A DNA stretch of 64,000 nt from Acidobacteriota bacterium (GCA_022711665.1 JAKLEN010000004.1:126528-190527); one strand, 5' to 3'; counted from the first letter of the stretch, positions 47,103-56,935 are shown. Program-made: numbers and translations. The notes: generated from the sequence alone by a model not told the origin.

Positions 47103-48970
47103 CCGGCCCCCCCGCCGCCGCCTCCTCCCCCTCCCCCGCCGCCGCCGCTGAAACCGCCGCCCCCGCCGGAGGAATAGTGGGCCGCCGACGTGCTGGCCTG
47201 GCTGATGGACGTGGCCGCGTGCTGGATGCCGGAGACCAGGCTCTCGATGCCCGCGACATCGAACGCCCCAGGCCGGCCAAGGCCGACATACCACGCCGGC
47301 GCCACGGCCCGCTCGTCCTTGAGGATCAGGGGCAGCATCTTCAGGATCTTTTTGGCCTGGCCGAAAAGGATGCCGAAGACGAGGTAATGCTCCCAGAGCT
47401 TATAGGCCTCGGGCGGGATCTCCTTGAAATCCGAGAAATCGTCGAGAAAGCGGTCGAGCCCCTTCCAGGCTTCGTTCTCCCGGGCCCAGGCCATCGTCCG
47501 CCGCTTGAGCGTCGGGATCAGGGCCAGGGCCAGGATCAGCAGGACCGGGCTGAGCGTCAGGACGGCCGCCGGCACGGTATAGATATAGAAGCGATTGCGG
47601 GCCTTGAGGCTCTCGGGCTCGAGGAAGCCGAGCGCCCGGCATTCGTTCTTGATCTCCTTGGTCCATGCCTGGTACCAGGACTGGAACTTCTGCGGATGCT
47701 TCTTCAGATAAGCCTCGAAGGCGGCGATCGTGACGGAGGACCCGGACGTCAGCCGGCCGGCCGGCTCTTCGAAGACGAAGCCCAGCAGCGATCTCTCGAA
47801 GGGACGCAACCCGGCTTCGGCCGGATCTTTTTTCAATGTCAGGACGGTCTCGACGATTTCTTTGGAGCCGAACAGGGTTTTCCTGGACGCGGGGCGATCC
47901 TCGATCTCGAGGACGCGGCGCCGGGCCAGATCGAACAGCGTGGCCGTGAAGGCCGGGGTGGTCACGCTCCGGCCCTCCCGCAGCAGCGACTGGACCACGG
48001 CCGGCGGCCTGTCGGCCGGCAGCTCGCGGACATAGTCGGGCAGGCCCTCGAAGCGATAGTCCCGGCCGACCGCCGCCCAGACCCGGTAGAAGAGCGCCAG
48101 CCAGGCCAGCGGACCGACGATCTGCCAAACGCTCCAGAAGCTCAGGAATCTCATCAGCTTGCGCCGGGCCTCGGCCCGGCGCTCGCGGCCGGCCGCCTCG
48201 TCGGCCTGGGCCCGGCGGACCCGGCTGATCGTGTCCCGGACGAAGCCGTCCTCCTCGGCCTTGATGGCCTCCAGGGACATCTTGTCGGAAGGCGCCCCGG
48301 CTACGAGACCGGCCGGCCAGACGACCCGGACCTCGAAGAACTGGCCAGCCGCCAGATCGGGGGCGGAGAAGCGGGCCGTGCGCTCGTCGACGATCTCGGC
48401 CCAGCCCGCCAGGGGGCCGTGCCCCCAGACGCGCAGGTCGTCCCGGGAGGCCAGCGGCTCCGGCAGGGTCACGGTAGCCTGGACGTTCCGGGCCGACTTC
48501 TCCCAGCCGTCGCCGACGACCTTCCAGTAGAGCTCGGTCACGTCGGGATAGCTGGTGATCCCCCCGGCGACGCGGTAATGGATATGGAACGTCCGGCGCT
48601 CGTTCCGGGCGCGGTAGGACCAGCGGGCCCGTATCTCGCCGTCCCGGAGCTCGATCCGGGTCTCGAGCGGCTGACCCCCCTCGTCCATCACGGCGAGGTC
48701 GGAGACGGCGACATCGCGGCGGGCCCCGGCGTGCTCCAGCCGCAGCGGGACGGCGATGTAGGCGTAGGTGAAGCGGCCGCGGAACTCAAAGGTCCGGAAC
48801 TCATCCACGGTGAACGAGCCGTCCCGGGCCACGGCCAGCTCCACCCGGATCTCCGGGAAATAGTAATCCTTGTCGGCCGCCGCGGCCGGCGCCAGCGTCA
48901 GAGCGGCGGCGATCGCGGCCAGGACCCGGAAGCGGCGGCGCGAAGAAAGGCGGTCCGCAGGCTTGTCCAT
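47099..48970 (-). CDS. DUF2207 membrane protein with polyglycine tail
   Basis: A 623-residue protein. Signal peptide about 1-32; the exported N-terminal domain (about 33-230) is the DUF2207 beta domain; a helix lies at about 275-295; a cytoplasmic region follows; and further helices lie at about 455-480. It ends in an almost pure Gly tail (about 20 Gly in the last 30 residues), a known oddity of this family. The function of DUF2207 is unknown. It begins on the shared TGATG of the fucosidase gene and ends on the ATGA of the NTF2-like gene. Confidence 0.85.
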   Translation of the reverse strand: MDKPADRLSSRRRFRVLAAIAAALTLAPAAAADKDYYFPEIRVELAVARDGSFTVDEFRTFEFRGRFTYAYIAVPLRLEHAGARRDVAVSDLAVMDEGGQPLETRIELRDGEIRARWSYRARNERRTFHIHYRVAGGITSYPDVTELYWKVVGDGWEKSARNVQATVTLPEPLASRDDLRVWGHGPLAGWAEIVDERTARFSAPDLAAGQFFEVRVVWPAGLVAGAPSDKMSLEAIKAEEDGFVRDTISRVRRAQADEAAGRERRAEARRKLMRFLSFWSVWQIVGPLAWLALFYRVWAAVGRDYRFEGLPDYVRELPADRPPAVVQSLLREGRSVTTPAFTATLFDLARRRVLEIEDRPASRKTLFGSKEIVETVLTLKKDPAEAGLRPFERSLLGFVFEEPAGRLTSGSSVTIAAFEAYLKKHPQKFQSWYQAWTKEIKNECRALGFLEPESLKARNRFYIYTVPAAVLTLSPVLLILALALIPTLKRRTMAWARENEAWKGLDRFLDDFSDFKEIPPEAYKLWEHYLVFGILFGQAKKILKMLPLILKDERAVAPAWYVGLGRPGAFDVAGIESLVSGIQHAATSISQASTSAAHYSSGGGGGFSGGGGGGGGGGGGGAG

Positions 48971-50247
48971 CAGGGCCTCTTCAGGAAGAGCTCGATGACC
49001 GGCACCTCGACGTCCGGCTGCCGCACCGGCAGGCGCAGCGTCAAGGCGTCGGACGGGCCGGCGTCGCGCCTCCCGGGCATGAACCCGGTTTCGCCGCCCG
49101 CGCCGACGAAGGGCAGCTCCGAGGCATCATGCAGGAGCTGGGCGTATTCGACCCGGCCGGCCAGGCCGTCGAGCGTCAGGACGCCGGGCGGCCATTCGAG
49201 GACGTGAACATAAGCGCGTCCGGCCGCCGCGTTGTAGGTCAGAAGGCCGTTCGGCGGCTTAGGAAATTCCGCCGGGGCCTGGCCGCAGCCGTGGATCGAG
49301 CGGCCGTTCAGGGACATCCACTCCCCGATCCCCCGGAGCCGGTCCATGGCCCGGTTGTCGAACAGGCCCCGGCCCGTTGGGCCGACGTTGAGCAGGAGAT
49401 TGCCGCCCTTGGAGACGGTCTCGGCCAACAGGACGATGAGCTGGCGGACCGATTTCCAGGTGGACTCGTCGCGATCGTAACCCCAGGAGCCGGAGAAGGT
49501 CTGGCAGGTCTCCCAGGGCACGGGCCGGCCGTCGAAGCGGAACCCTTCCCGGGGCATGAATTGTTCGGGCGTCCGGTAGTCCCAGCCGCCGGGAAAGTCG
49601 AGCAGGTCGAGCCGGTCGTTGACCAGGATCTCCGGCTGCAATTCGCGGATCAGGGCCAGCAGCCGCTCCGAGCGCCAGTCCTCGCGGCACTTCCCCTCCG
49701 GGCCGGGGAACGAGTAGTCTAGGAACAGCGTGTCGATCCGCCCATACTCCGTCAGCAGCTCCCGGATCTGCCCGGCCAGGTAGTCGGCGTAGCGGCCGAT
49801 GTCGCGGCCCCGGGCCCCCTCGACGAAGGCCGGGTCGTCCCGCAGCGGATGGAACCGGTCGACGGTGTATTCGGGATGGTGCCAATCGAGGAGCGAATGG
49901 TAGAAGCCGATCCGCAGCCCCTCGTCGCGCAGGGCATCGACAAGCGGCCGGATGAGGTCCCGGCCGGCCGGGCTGAGCGGGGCCTTGAAATCGGTCAGCT
50001 TCGAATCCCAGAGGCAGAAGCCGTCATGGTGCTTGGTCGTCACGACGACGTATTTCATGCCTGTCCGCCGGGCCGTCCGGGCCCACTCCCGCGGGTCGTA
50101 GAGGTCGGGATCGAAGCGGGCGAAATAGCGGGCGTAGGCCTCGTCGCTCTGGCGTTCGCGGCTGCGGACCCACTCATGGCGGGCGGGCAGGGCGTAGAGA
50201 CCCCAGTGGATGAACATCCCGAACCGGGCCTCGGTCCACCAGGTCAT
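48970..50247 (-). CDS. alpha-L-fucosidase (GH29)
   Basis: A 425-residue glycoside hydrolase. FGMFIHWGLY (9-18) and TKHHDGFCLW (71-80) are the conserved substrate-binding stretches. Asp177 in FLDYSF is at the nucleophile position. NLLLNVGPTGRG is the typical GH29 closing motif of the barrel. A short beta domain follows. There is no signal peptide, so it is probably cytoplasmic, acting on imported fucosides. ATG at 50247 has AAGGAG seven bases upstream. It is translationally coupled to the DUF2207 gene. Confidence 0.92.
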   Translation of the reverse strand: MTWWTEARFGMFIHWGLYALPARHEWVRSRERQSDEAYARYFARFDPDLYDPREWARTARRTGMKYVVVTTKHHDGFCLWDSKLTDFKAPLSPAGRDLIRPLVDALRDEGLRIGFYHSLLDWHHPEYTVDRFHPLRDDPAFVEGARGRDIGRYADYLAGQIRELLTEYGRIDTLFLDYSFPGPEGKCREDWRSERLLALIRELQPEILVNDRLDLLDFPGGWDYRTPEQFMPREGFRFDGRPVPWETCQTFSGSWGYDRDESTWKSVRQLIVLLAETVSKGGNLLLNVGPTGRGLFDNRAMDRLRGIGEWMSLNGRSIHGCGQAPAEFPKPPNGLLTYNAAAGRAYVHVLEWPPGVLTLDGLAGRVEYAQLLHDASELPFVGAGGETGFMPGRRDAGPSDALTLRLPVRQPDVEVPVIELFLKRP

Positions 50248-50318
50248 GCGGCAGCTCCTTCCGGGCTGAAGTCCTCCCTTTTTAACGTAGAGCGGGGGGA
50301 AAAGCAAGCCGCGGGGCA

Positions 50319-50681
50319 TCAGGCCGAGGATTCGCCCCGGCCGCCGAAGATATGATCCATCAGGGCGAACTCGGTGTCGGGGTCGAGTCCGACGAACTGG
50401 AGCCCGGCCTCGAAGACCTCGTCATCGTAGAGGTCGCGGATCCAGCGGACCTCGGCCACGGCCCGGACCCGCCGGTGCGAGCGGCCGAGGGTGATGTCCA
50501 GCCGGACGCGGGCCCCGACCTCGAGGCGGACCCCGGTCATGATCCGCAGGCCGCCCATGGAGATGTCCCGGGTCAGGGAATGGAAAACGACCGGGGCGCC
50601 CGGCCGGATCTCGCCCGTCATCAGCGAGAGTATGACCTTGTTCTCCTCGACCAGGCGGACGTCGCGGCGTCGTTCTTTCAT
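50319..50681 (-). CDS. PilZ domain protein
   Basis: A 120-residue single-domain cyclic-di-GMP receptor candidate. The binding motifs RRDVRL (RxxxR, residues 5-10) and DISMGG (D/NxSxxG, about 39-44) are intact. Such stand-alone PilZ proteins regulate motility, pili or exopolysaccharide; PilT lies 11 kb away but there is no direct link. Confidence 0.85.
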   Translation of the reverse strand: MKERRRDVRLVEENKVILSLMTGEIRPGAPVVFHSLTRDISMGGLRIMTGVRLEVGARVRLDITLGRSHRRVRAVAEVRWIRDLYDDEVFEAGLQFVGLDPDTEFALMDHIFGGRGESSA

Positions 50682-50799
50682 CGTGCCTCTCGCTCGTCCA
50701 TTTCCTGTGCCTGATCCTGGATCGACGCCGCTCTCCGCGCGCGGTCGTATCCGCAGGTTTCCGTATGTTTAGTCGCGCCGGCCCCGGGGAGGATGGACT

Positions 50800-50829
50800 T
50801 TGACATTTTCCCCCGCCGGGACGTAGGAT
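50800..50829 (+). promoter_or_regulatory. promoter for the acyl-CoA synthetase gene
   Basis: TTGACA (50800-50805), 18-base spacer, TAGGAT (50824-50829). The ribosome site GGAGG (50851-50855) can pair with CCTCC at 50843-50847 in a small hairpin, which may lower translation. Confidence 0.6.
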
Positions 50830-50862
50830 GGGAGCCTTGAATCCTCCCGAGGAGGTAGCCCG

Positions 50863-52782
50863 ATGGCCGAACGGACCTTGCCCGCGCTCTTCGAGGAGAG
50901 CGTCCGGATCTACCCCGCCAACGTCCTCATCTGGGAAAAAAGGGGCGGCCCTTACCGGCCGACGACCTATGCCGAAATGAGGGACCTGGCCCACGCCTTC
51001 GCCGCCGGGCTGCTGGCCCTCGGCCTGGGCCCCGGCGACCGGGCCGCGCTCGTCTCCGAGGGCCGCCGGGACTGGGTCACGGCCGAGCTCGGCATCCTGA
51101 CGGTCGGGGCCATCAATGTCCCCATCTCGATCAAGGTCGAGGAGCTGAGCGACCTCAAATTCCGGCTGGCCCATTCCGGCTGCCGCCTGGCCGTCGTCTC
51201 GGGATCCCAGCTCGAAAAGCTCCGCCGCGTCCGGGCCGATCTCCCCGACCTCGTCACCACCGTCGTCCTCGACGACGTCCCCGGGCTGGGGCCGGATGAG
51301 ATCGCCTTCGACGACGTGCTGAAGCGGGGCCGCGACCTGCTCGACAGGTCCCCGGCCTCAATCGAGGCCTCCCTGGCCCGGCTGAAAGAAGCCGACCCGG
51401 CCAATATCTGCTACACCTCCGGCACCACGGCCGACCCCAAAGGCATCATCCTGACCCACCGCAACTACACCGCCAACATCGAGCATTCGCGCTCCCTGGT
51501 GGATTGTCCGGAGCATTATGTCTCCCTCCTCATCCTTCCCTGGGACCACAGCTTCTGCCATACCTGCGGCATCTACACCATGATCAAGAGCGGCGCGGCC
51601 CTGGCCGCGGTCGAGGCCGGCCGGACCGGGCTGGAGACGCTCCGCAACATCCCCGGCAACATCCGCGAGATCCGGCCGCACTTCCTCCTGAGCGTGCCGT
51701 CGCTGGCCAAGAGCTTCCGCAAGAACATCGAGAAGGGAGTCCGCGACAAGGGCCCCAAGGTCGAAGCCCTGTTCCGGAAGGCCCTGGCCCTGGCCATTGA
51801 CTACAACGCCGAGGGCTGGAACCGGGGCCGGGGCCTGAAGAAGCTGCGCAAGCCCCTGCTGGCCCTATACGACCGGATCCTTTTCCGCAAGATCCGGGAT
51901 AATTTCGGCGGGCGCCTGGAGTTCTTTGTCGGCGGCGGGGCCCTGCTCGATATCGAGATGCAGCGCTTCTTCTACGCCCTCGGCCTGCCCATGTTCCAGG
52001 GCTACGGCCTGAGCGAGGCCTCCCCGGTCATCGCCTCCAACAGCCCCCGGGCCCACAAGCTCGGCTCCTCGGGCCGCGTCGCCCCGGGGGTCGAGCTGCG
52101 CGTCTGCGGCGAGGACGGCCGGGACCTGCCGGCCGGGCAGACAGGCGAGATCGTCATCCGGGGCGAGAACGTCATGGCCGGCTACTGGAAGAACGAGAAG
52201 GCCAGCCGCGAGGCCCTTCGCGACGGCTGGCTCTACACCGGCGACCTCGGCTACCTGGATGCCGACGGCTTCCTCTACGTCCTCGGCCGGATGAAGAGCC
52301 TGCTCATCGCCGGCGACGGCGAGAAATACAGCCCCGAGACGATCGAGGAGGCCCTGACCGAGTCCTCGCCCTACGTCGACCAGGTCATGCTCTATAACAA
52401 CCAGTCGCCCTACACCGTGGCCCTCCTGGTGCCGAACCGGGAGGCCCTGCTGCGACGGCTCCGGGAAAAGGGGCTGGGCCCGCAGACGGCCGAGGGCCAG
52501 GAAGCCGCCCTGCGGCTGCTCCAGGCGGAGATCGACGCCTATCGCGAGGGCGGCCGGTACGCCGGCCAGTTCCCGGCCCGCTGGCTGCCAGCGGCGGTGG
52601 CCGTCCTCGGCGAGGGCTTCAGCGAGCAGAACCATTTGCTCAACTCGACCATGAAGATGGTCCGGGGCAAGATCACCGAGGCCTACGCGGCGCGCATCGA
52701 GCATCTGTTCACGCCTGAGGCCAAGGACATCGTCAACGTCCAGAACCGGCGCATCATTTCCCGCCTGGGAGAGGCCGGGTGA
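50863..52782 (+). CDS. long-chain acyl-CoA synthetase (AMP-forming)
   Basis: A 639-residue adenylate-forming enzyme that activates fatty acids to acyl-CoA. The AMP/ATP signature YTSGTTADPKGIILTHRN lies at about 185-202, the GYGLSEASP motif at about 385, and the YTGDLGYLDADGFLYVLGR hinge at about 460. The C-terminal catalytic Lys is in NSTMKMVRGK. The long C-terminal insertion is like eukaryotic-type FAA/LACS and bacterial long-chain synthetases. Acyl chain length is not deducible. Confidence 0.9.
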   Translation: MAERTLPALFEESVRIYPANVLIWEKRGGPYRPTTYAEMRDLAHAFAAGLLALGLGPGDRAALVSEGRRDWVTAELGILTVGAINVPISIKVEELSDLKFRLAHSGCRLAVVSGSQLEKLRRVRADLPDLVTTVVLDDVPGLGPDEIAFDDVLKRGRDLLDRSPASIEASLARLKEADPANICYTSGTTADPKGIILTHRNYTANIEHSRSLVDCPEHYVSLLILPWDHSFCHTCGIYTMIKSGAALAAVEAGRTGLETLRNIPGNIREIRPHFLLSVPSLAKSFRKNIEKGVRDKGPKVEALFRKALALAIDYNAEGWNRGRGLKKLRKPLLALYDRILFRKIRDNFGGRLEFFVGGGALLDIEMQRFFYALGLPMFQGYGLSEASPVIASNSPRAHKLGSSGRVAPGVELRVCGEDGRDLPAGQTGEIVIRGENVMAGYWKNEKASREALRDGWLYTGDLGYLDADGFLYVLGRMKSLLIAGDGEKYSPETIEEALTESSPYVDQVMLYNNQSPYTVALLVPNREALLRRLREKGLGPQTAEGQEAALRLLQAEIDAYREGGRYAGQFPARWLPAAVAVLGEGFSEQNHLLNSTMKMVRGKITEAYAARIEHLFTPEAKDIVNVQNRRIISRLGEAG

Positions 52783-52840
52783 CCCGTTGACAGGCCGTCG
52801 ACGTTTGGGATATGAAGTGCTCTCGAACATGGGAGGTCCT

Positions 52841-54085
52841 ATGAGTGTCAAGTTCCGCCTCGGCGCCATGATGTTCCTCGAGTACGCCATCTGGGGATCC
52901 TGGGCGCCGGTCCTTTCGGCCTATCTCCAGAACAACCTCGGCTTCACCGGCGCGCAGCTGGGCATCATCTTCAGCCTCCTGCCGCTGGCCACCATCGTCT
53001 CGCCCTTCCTCGGCGGGCAGCTGGCCGACCGCTGGTTCCCAACGCAGAAGGTCATCGGCGTCCTCTCGCTCCTCGGCGGCGTCATCCTCATCCTCATCGC
53101 CAGCATCACCTCGTTCGGCGCCATGGTCTGGCTCATGCTCCTGTACTGCCTCGTCTACGCCCCGACGCTGGCCCTGACGAACTCCATCGCCATGGTCAAC
53201 CTGCGGAGCTCGGAGAAGGAATTCGGCTCCATCCGGGTCTGGGGAACGATCGGCTGGATCGCCGCCGGCTGGGCCCTGACCGGCTGGCGCTTCGCCGCCA
53301 AGTCCCCGGAGGGCATCGCCCTGAAGGGCGACGTCCTGATCCTGGCCGGGATCTTTTCCCTGGTCATGGGCGTCATTTCCTTCTTCCTTCCCCACACGCC
53401 GCCACAGAAGGGAGGTTCCAACCCCTGGGCTTTCCTCGAGGCCCTGAAGATGCTCAAGGACAGGAACTTTCTCATCTTCGCCGTCATCTCGTTCGTCGTC
53501 GCCACGGAGCTCCAGTTCTACTACGTCCTGACCTCGCCCTTCCTGACGTCCGCGGCCATCGGCGTCAGCCAGAAGTCCATCGGCGCGGTGATGACCATCG
53601 CCCAGTTCGCCGAGATCTTCGTCATGGCCTTCATGCTCTCCTGGGCCCTGAAAAAGTTCGGCATGCGCCGGACCCTGACCCTGGGCATCCTGGCCTGGCC
53701 GATCCGCTACATCATCTTCGTCATCGGCCAGCCGTCCTGGCTGGTCATCGGATCGCTGGCACTGCACGGCTTCTGCTACGTCTTCTTCTTCACGGCCGCC
53801 TACATCTACGTGGACTCGATCGCCCCGAAGGACATCCGGAACTCGGCCCAGAGCCTGATCGCGACGATCATCCTCGGCTTCGGCAACTTCGTCGGCAGCC
53901 TGTTCTGCGGCTGGATCCAGGACGTCTTCACGACGACGGCCGCGACGGCCGGGGGCGAAGCAGTCAAGGCCATCAATTGGCGCGGCGCCTTCCTCGTCCC
54001 GACGGCCCTGACCCTGCTCTGCCTAATCGTCTTCCTGGCGTTCTTCCGGGAGAAGAAGAACGCCGGCGCCCAGGCGACCGTCTGA
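52841..54085 (+). CDS. MFS nucleoside:H+ symporter family transporter
   Basis: A 414-residue inner-membrane carrier with twelve predicted helices. The first helix KFRLGAMMFLEYAIWGSWAP is characteristic of the NupG/XapB nucleoside symporters. The middle loop (about 195-215) is short. ATG at 52841 has GGGAGG four bases upstream; an earlier in-frame start at 52787 is rejected. In sugar gene clusters this family also appears next to Gfo/Idh enzymes, so a sugar or glycoside substrate is possible. Confidence 0.85.
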   Translation: MSVKFRLGAMMFLEYAIWGSWAPVLSAYLQNNLGFTGAQLGIIFSLLPLATIVSPFLGGQLADRWFPTQKVIGVLSLLGGVILILIASITSFGAMVWLMLLYCLVYAPTLALTNSIAMVNLRSSEKEFGSIRVWGTIGWIAAGWALTGWRFAAKSPEGIALKGDVLILAGIFSLVMGVISFFLPHTPPQKGGSNPWAFLEALKMLKDRNFLIFAVISFVVATELQFYYVLTSPFLTSAAIGVSQKSIGAVMTIAQFAEIFVMAFMLSWALKKFGMRRTLTLGILAWPIRYIIFVIGQPSWLVIGSLALHGFCYVFFFTAAYIYVDSIAPKDIRNSAQSLIATIILGFGNFVGSLFCGWIQDVFTTTAATAGGEAVKAINWRGAFLVPTALTLLCLIVFLAFFREKKNAGAQATV

Positions 54086-54193
54086 CCGCGACGTGAGCCC
54101 GAAGGAGAAGGCTCTCCCGCCGGCCAGCGCCCGTCAGACCAAGAATCCAGGGGACGCCCCCGGCGGCGAACCCCATCAAAGGAGGTTCATTCC

Positions 54194-55450
54194 ATGATCA
54201 AGAAACCCGCGACCCTCGGGGTCGGCATCATCGGCGGCGGCTTCATCGCCCGCTTCCACATCCGTTCCTGGACCGGCGTCCGCGACGCCGACATTTTAGG
54301 CGTCTTCGATCCTGACGCCAAGCGCGCCCGGGAGGCCTGCGACCTGGCCAGATCCCTCGGCGTCGGCCAGGCCAGGCCCTACGCCTCGATCACCGAGATG
54401 GCCGCCGATCCGCAGATCGGGGCCCTCTGGATCTGCGCCCCCAACTTCACCCGGGGCGAGGTCATGGAGGAGATAAGCCACGCCGTCCGCAGCGGCCAGG
54501 CCGAGCTCCGGGGCGTGGCCTGCGAGAAGCCGCTCGGCCGCAACGTCCGGGAAGCCCGGAAGATGCTCGAGCTGGCCGAGAAAGCCGGGCTGCTCGACGG
54601 CTACCTCGAGAACCAGGTCTTCTCCCCCGCCGTCGTGCGCGGCAAGGAGATCGTCTGGGCCCGCGGCGCGGCACTGTCCGGCCCGCCTTATCTGGCCCGG
54701 GCGGCCGAGGAGCACAGCGGGCCGCATATGCCCTGGTTCTGGGAAGGCACCCTTCAAGGCGGCGGCGTCCTCAACGACATGATGTGCCATTCGGTCGAGG
54801 AGGCCCGCTTCATGCTCACCCCGCCGGGCGCCCCCCGCGATACGCTGACCCCCGTCAGCATCACCGCCTACACCAACTGCCTCAAGTGGCAGGAGCCCAA
54901 GTATGCCGCCCGGCTGGCCAAGGCCAGCGGCGGCAAGACCGACTACCTGAAACGGCCCTCCGAGGACTTCGCCCGGTCCCTGCTCGAGTACAGGGACCGC
55001 GCGGGCCGGACCCTGGTCGTCGAGACGACCACCAGCTGGTGCTACGTCGGGGCCGGCCTGCGACTGAGCATGGAGCTCCTCGGCCCCGAATACTCCATGC
55101 AGGTCAACACCCTCGACGCCGGCCTCAAGGTCTTCTTCAGCCGCGAGGTCCGCGGCCGGGCCGGCGAGGACCTGGTCGAGAAGCAGAACGCCGAGATCGG
55201 CCTCATGCCCGTCGTGGCCGACGAAACGGGCGAATACGGCTACACCGCCGAGAACCGGCACATGGTCCGGTCGTTCCTGGCCGGCCGGCGGCCGGAAGAA
55301 AACTTCGCCGACGGCGTCGCCGTGGCCGAACTGCTCATGGCCGCCTATCGCAGCGCCGAACTCGGCAAGACCGTCCCCATCCCCTTCAAGGGCCTGGAGA
55401 GCTACGTGCCCCCGGTCGCCCGCGGGGCCTGGAACCCGAAGTCCCGGTAG
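54194..55450 (+). CDS. Gfo/Idh/MocA-family oxidoreductase
   Basis: A 418-residue NAD(P)-dependent sugar or inositol dehydrogenase. The Rossmann motif GIIGGGFIARFH starts at residue 14, the catalytic Lys motif CEKPLGRNVREA is near 115, and the C-terminal alpha/beta domain follows. GGAGG lies eight bases before the ATG. The neighbouring gene starts 15 bp downstream and encodes an isomerase-DUF1080 fusion, so the pair probably acts in one route: oxidation to a keto-sugar followed by further processing. Confidence 0.87.
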   Translation: MIKKPATLGVGIIGGGFIARFHIRSWTGVRDADILGVFDPDAKRAREACDLARSLGVGQARPYASITEMAADPQIGALWICAPNFTRGEVMEEISHAVRSGQAELRGVACEKPLGRNVREARKMLELAEKAGLLDGYLENQVFSPAVVRGKEIVWARGAALSGPPYLARAAEEHSGPHMPWFWEGTLQGGGVLNDMMCHSVEEARFMLTPPGAPRDTLTPVSITAYTNCLKWQEPKYAARLAKASGGKTDYLKRPSEDFARSLLEYRDRAGRTLVVETTTSWCYVGAGLRLSMELLGPEYSMQVNTLDAGLKVFFSREVRGRAGEDLVEKQNAEIGLMPVVADETGEYGYTAENRHMVRSFLAGRRPEENFADGVAVAELLMAAYRSAELGKTVPIPFKGLESYVPPVARGAWNPKSR

Positions 55451-55465
55451 TCCCGAGGAGGACAC

Positions 55466-56935
55466 ATGAAGAGCGTCATCTCCGCTATCGTCCTGACGGC
55501 CCTGGTTGCCGCCGCGGCCCTGCCGGCCTGCGGCGCGACGGACCAGATCCGCCATATCTCCCCCGACCTGCAGAAGGCCGTCGCGGCGACGGATTACGCC
55601 GCCGTCCGCATCAAGCCCTTCCCCTTCGCCTCGGAAGCCTGGACGTTCCGCAAGTTCACCTTCGCCGAAACGCTGAAGAAGCTCCAGGAGCTCGGCGTGG
55701 CCGCGGTCGAGGCCTTTCCCGGCCAGGCCCTGGCCGCCGAGTTCCCCGGGGCCCGGTTCGACGAGAACATGACCGGCGAGCAGATCGCTTTCGTCCAGAA
55801 AGCCCTGCAGGCCGCCGGCGTAACCCTCTACGGCTACGGCGTCTGCGACATCGGCAAGACCGAGGCCAGCATGCGCAAGGTCTTCGACTTCGCCCGGAAG
55901 ATGGGCATCCGCATCCTCGTCTGCGAGCCGGCCGACGACGACTTCACGCTGCTCGAGAAGCTGGTCAGGGAATACGACATCAAGATCGCCATCCACAACC
56001 ACCCCGCGCCGGCCAAGTACAACCTGCCGGAGACCGTCTTCGGCCACGTCGACGGCCGCGACCCGCGGATCGGCTCCTGCGCCGACAGCGGCCACTGGAT
56101 GCGGGGCCTGAACGATCCCCGCGAGGCTTTCCGGCTGCTGGCCGGGCGCATCCTCGACGTCCATCTCAAGGACCGCAGCGGTTTCGGGACGGCCAAGGGC
56201 GTCGACGACGTCGCCTGGGGCTCCGGCCGGGGGTTCATCCGGGACCTTCTGGCCGAGCTGACCCTCCAGGATTACGACGGCTACCTGACCATGGAGTACG
56301 AGAACGAATCCGAGGCCGGCGATCCCCTGCCCGCCTTCCGCAAGAGCCTGGCCTACGTCAGGAGCGTCACTTATTACGACGGCTACGCCCAGATCCTGCG
56401 TCGCGGCGGCGCCGGCTACGAGAAATACGGCTGGAACCATTACGGTCCCGGCTATTTCGAGTGCGACCCCAAGACCGGCGTCCTCAAGGGCCAGGGCGGC
56501 ATGGGCCTGCTCTGGTACGGCAAGAAGGTCCGGGATTTCGTCTTCGAGTGCGATTTCAAGTGCTCGACGCCGACGACGAACTCGGGCATCTTCCTGCGCG
56601 TCCCCGAGGTCCCGGTGAGCGACGACTACATCTACCACTCGATCGAGATCCAGATCGACGACGCCTCGACCGGCATCCATCACACCGGGGCCGCCTACGA
56701 CATCGAGGCGCCCAAGGTCCTGGCCTCCCTGCCGACGGGCGAATGGAACCACCTCCGGATCGAGTTCCGGGGGATGCGCCTCAAGGTCGATCTCAACGGC
56801 CGGAGCGTCCTGGATTGGCAGGCCCGCCCGGGCGGCAAGGTCCGCGACCTCGCGCCCGAAGGCTACATCGGGCTCCAGAACCACGACAGCCAGTCGCCGC
56901 CGTTCTTCCGGAACGTCTATCTCCGGGAGCTCTGA
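55466..56935 (+). CDS. secreted sugar-phosphate isomerase-like TIM barrel fused to a DUF1080 domain
   Basis: A 489-residue exported protein with signal and possible lipobox (LPAC, about residues 20-23). Residues about 50-300 form an AP-endonuclease-2/xylose-isomerase-like TIM barrel with metal-ligand candidates in IHNHP, CADSGHW, DVHLKDR and MEYENE. Residues about 325-489 are a DUF1080 (3-keto-glucoside hydrolase, concanavalin-like) domain, with FECDFKCSTPTTNSGIFLR and HSIEIQIDD. DUF1080 enzymes cleave 3-keto-glycosides; fused to an isomerase fold, the protein could bind and process a keto-sugar in one chain. ATG at 55466 has GAGGAGG upstream. Confidence 0.82.
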   Translation: MKSVISAIVLTALVAAAALPACGATDQIRHISPDLQKAVAATDYAAVRIKPFPFASEAWTFRKFTFAETLKKLQELGVAAVEAFPGQALAAEFPGARFDENMTGEQIAFVQKALQAAGVTLYGYGVCDIGKTEASMRKVFDFARKMGIRILVCEPADDDFTLLEKLVREYDIKIAIHNHPAPAKYNLPETVFGHVDGRDPRIGSCADSGHWMRGLNDPREAFRLLAGRILDVHLKDRSGFGTAKGVDDVAWGSGRGFIRDLLAELTLQDYDGYLTMEYENESEAGDPLPAFRKSLAYVRSVTYYDGYAQILRRGGAGYEKYGWNHYGPGYFECDPKTGVLKGQGGMGLLWYGKKVRDFVFECDFKCSTPTTNSGIFLRVPEVPVSDDYIYHSIEIQIDDASTGIHHTGAAYDIEAPKVLASLPTGEWNHLRIEFRGMRLKVDLNGRSVLDWQARPGGKVRDLAPEGYIGLQNHDSQSPPFFRNVYLREL

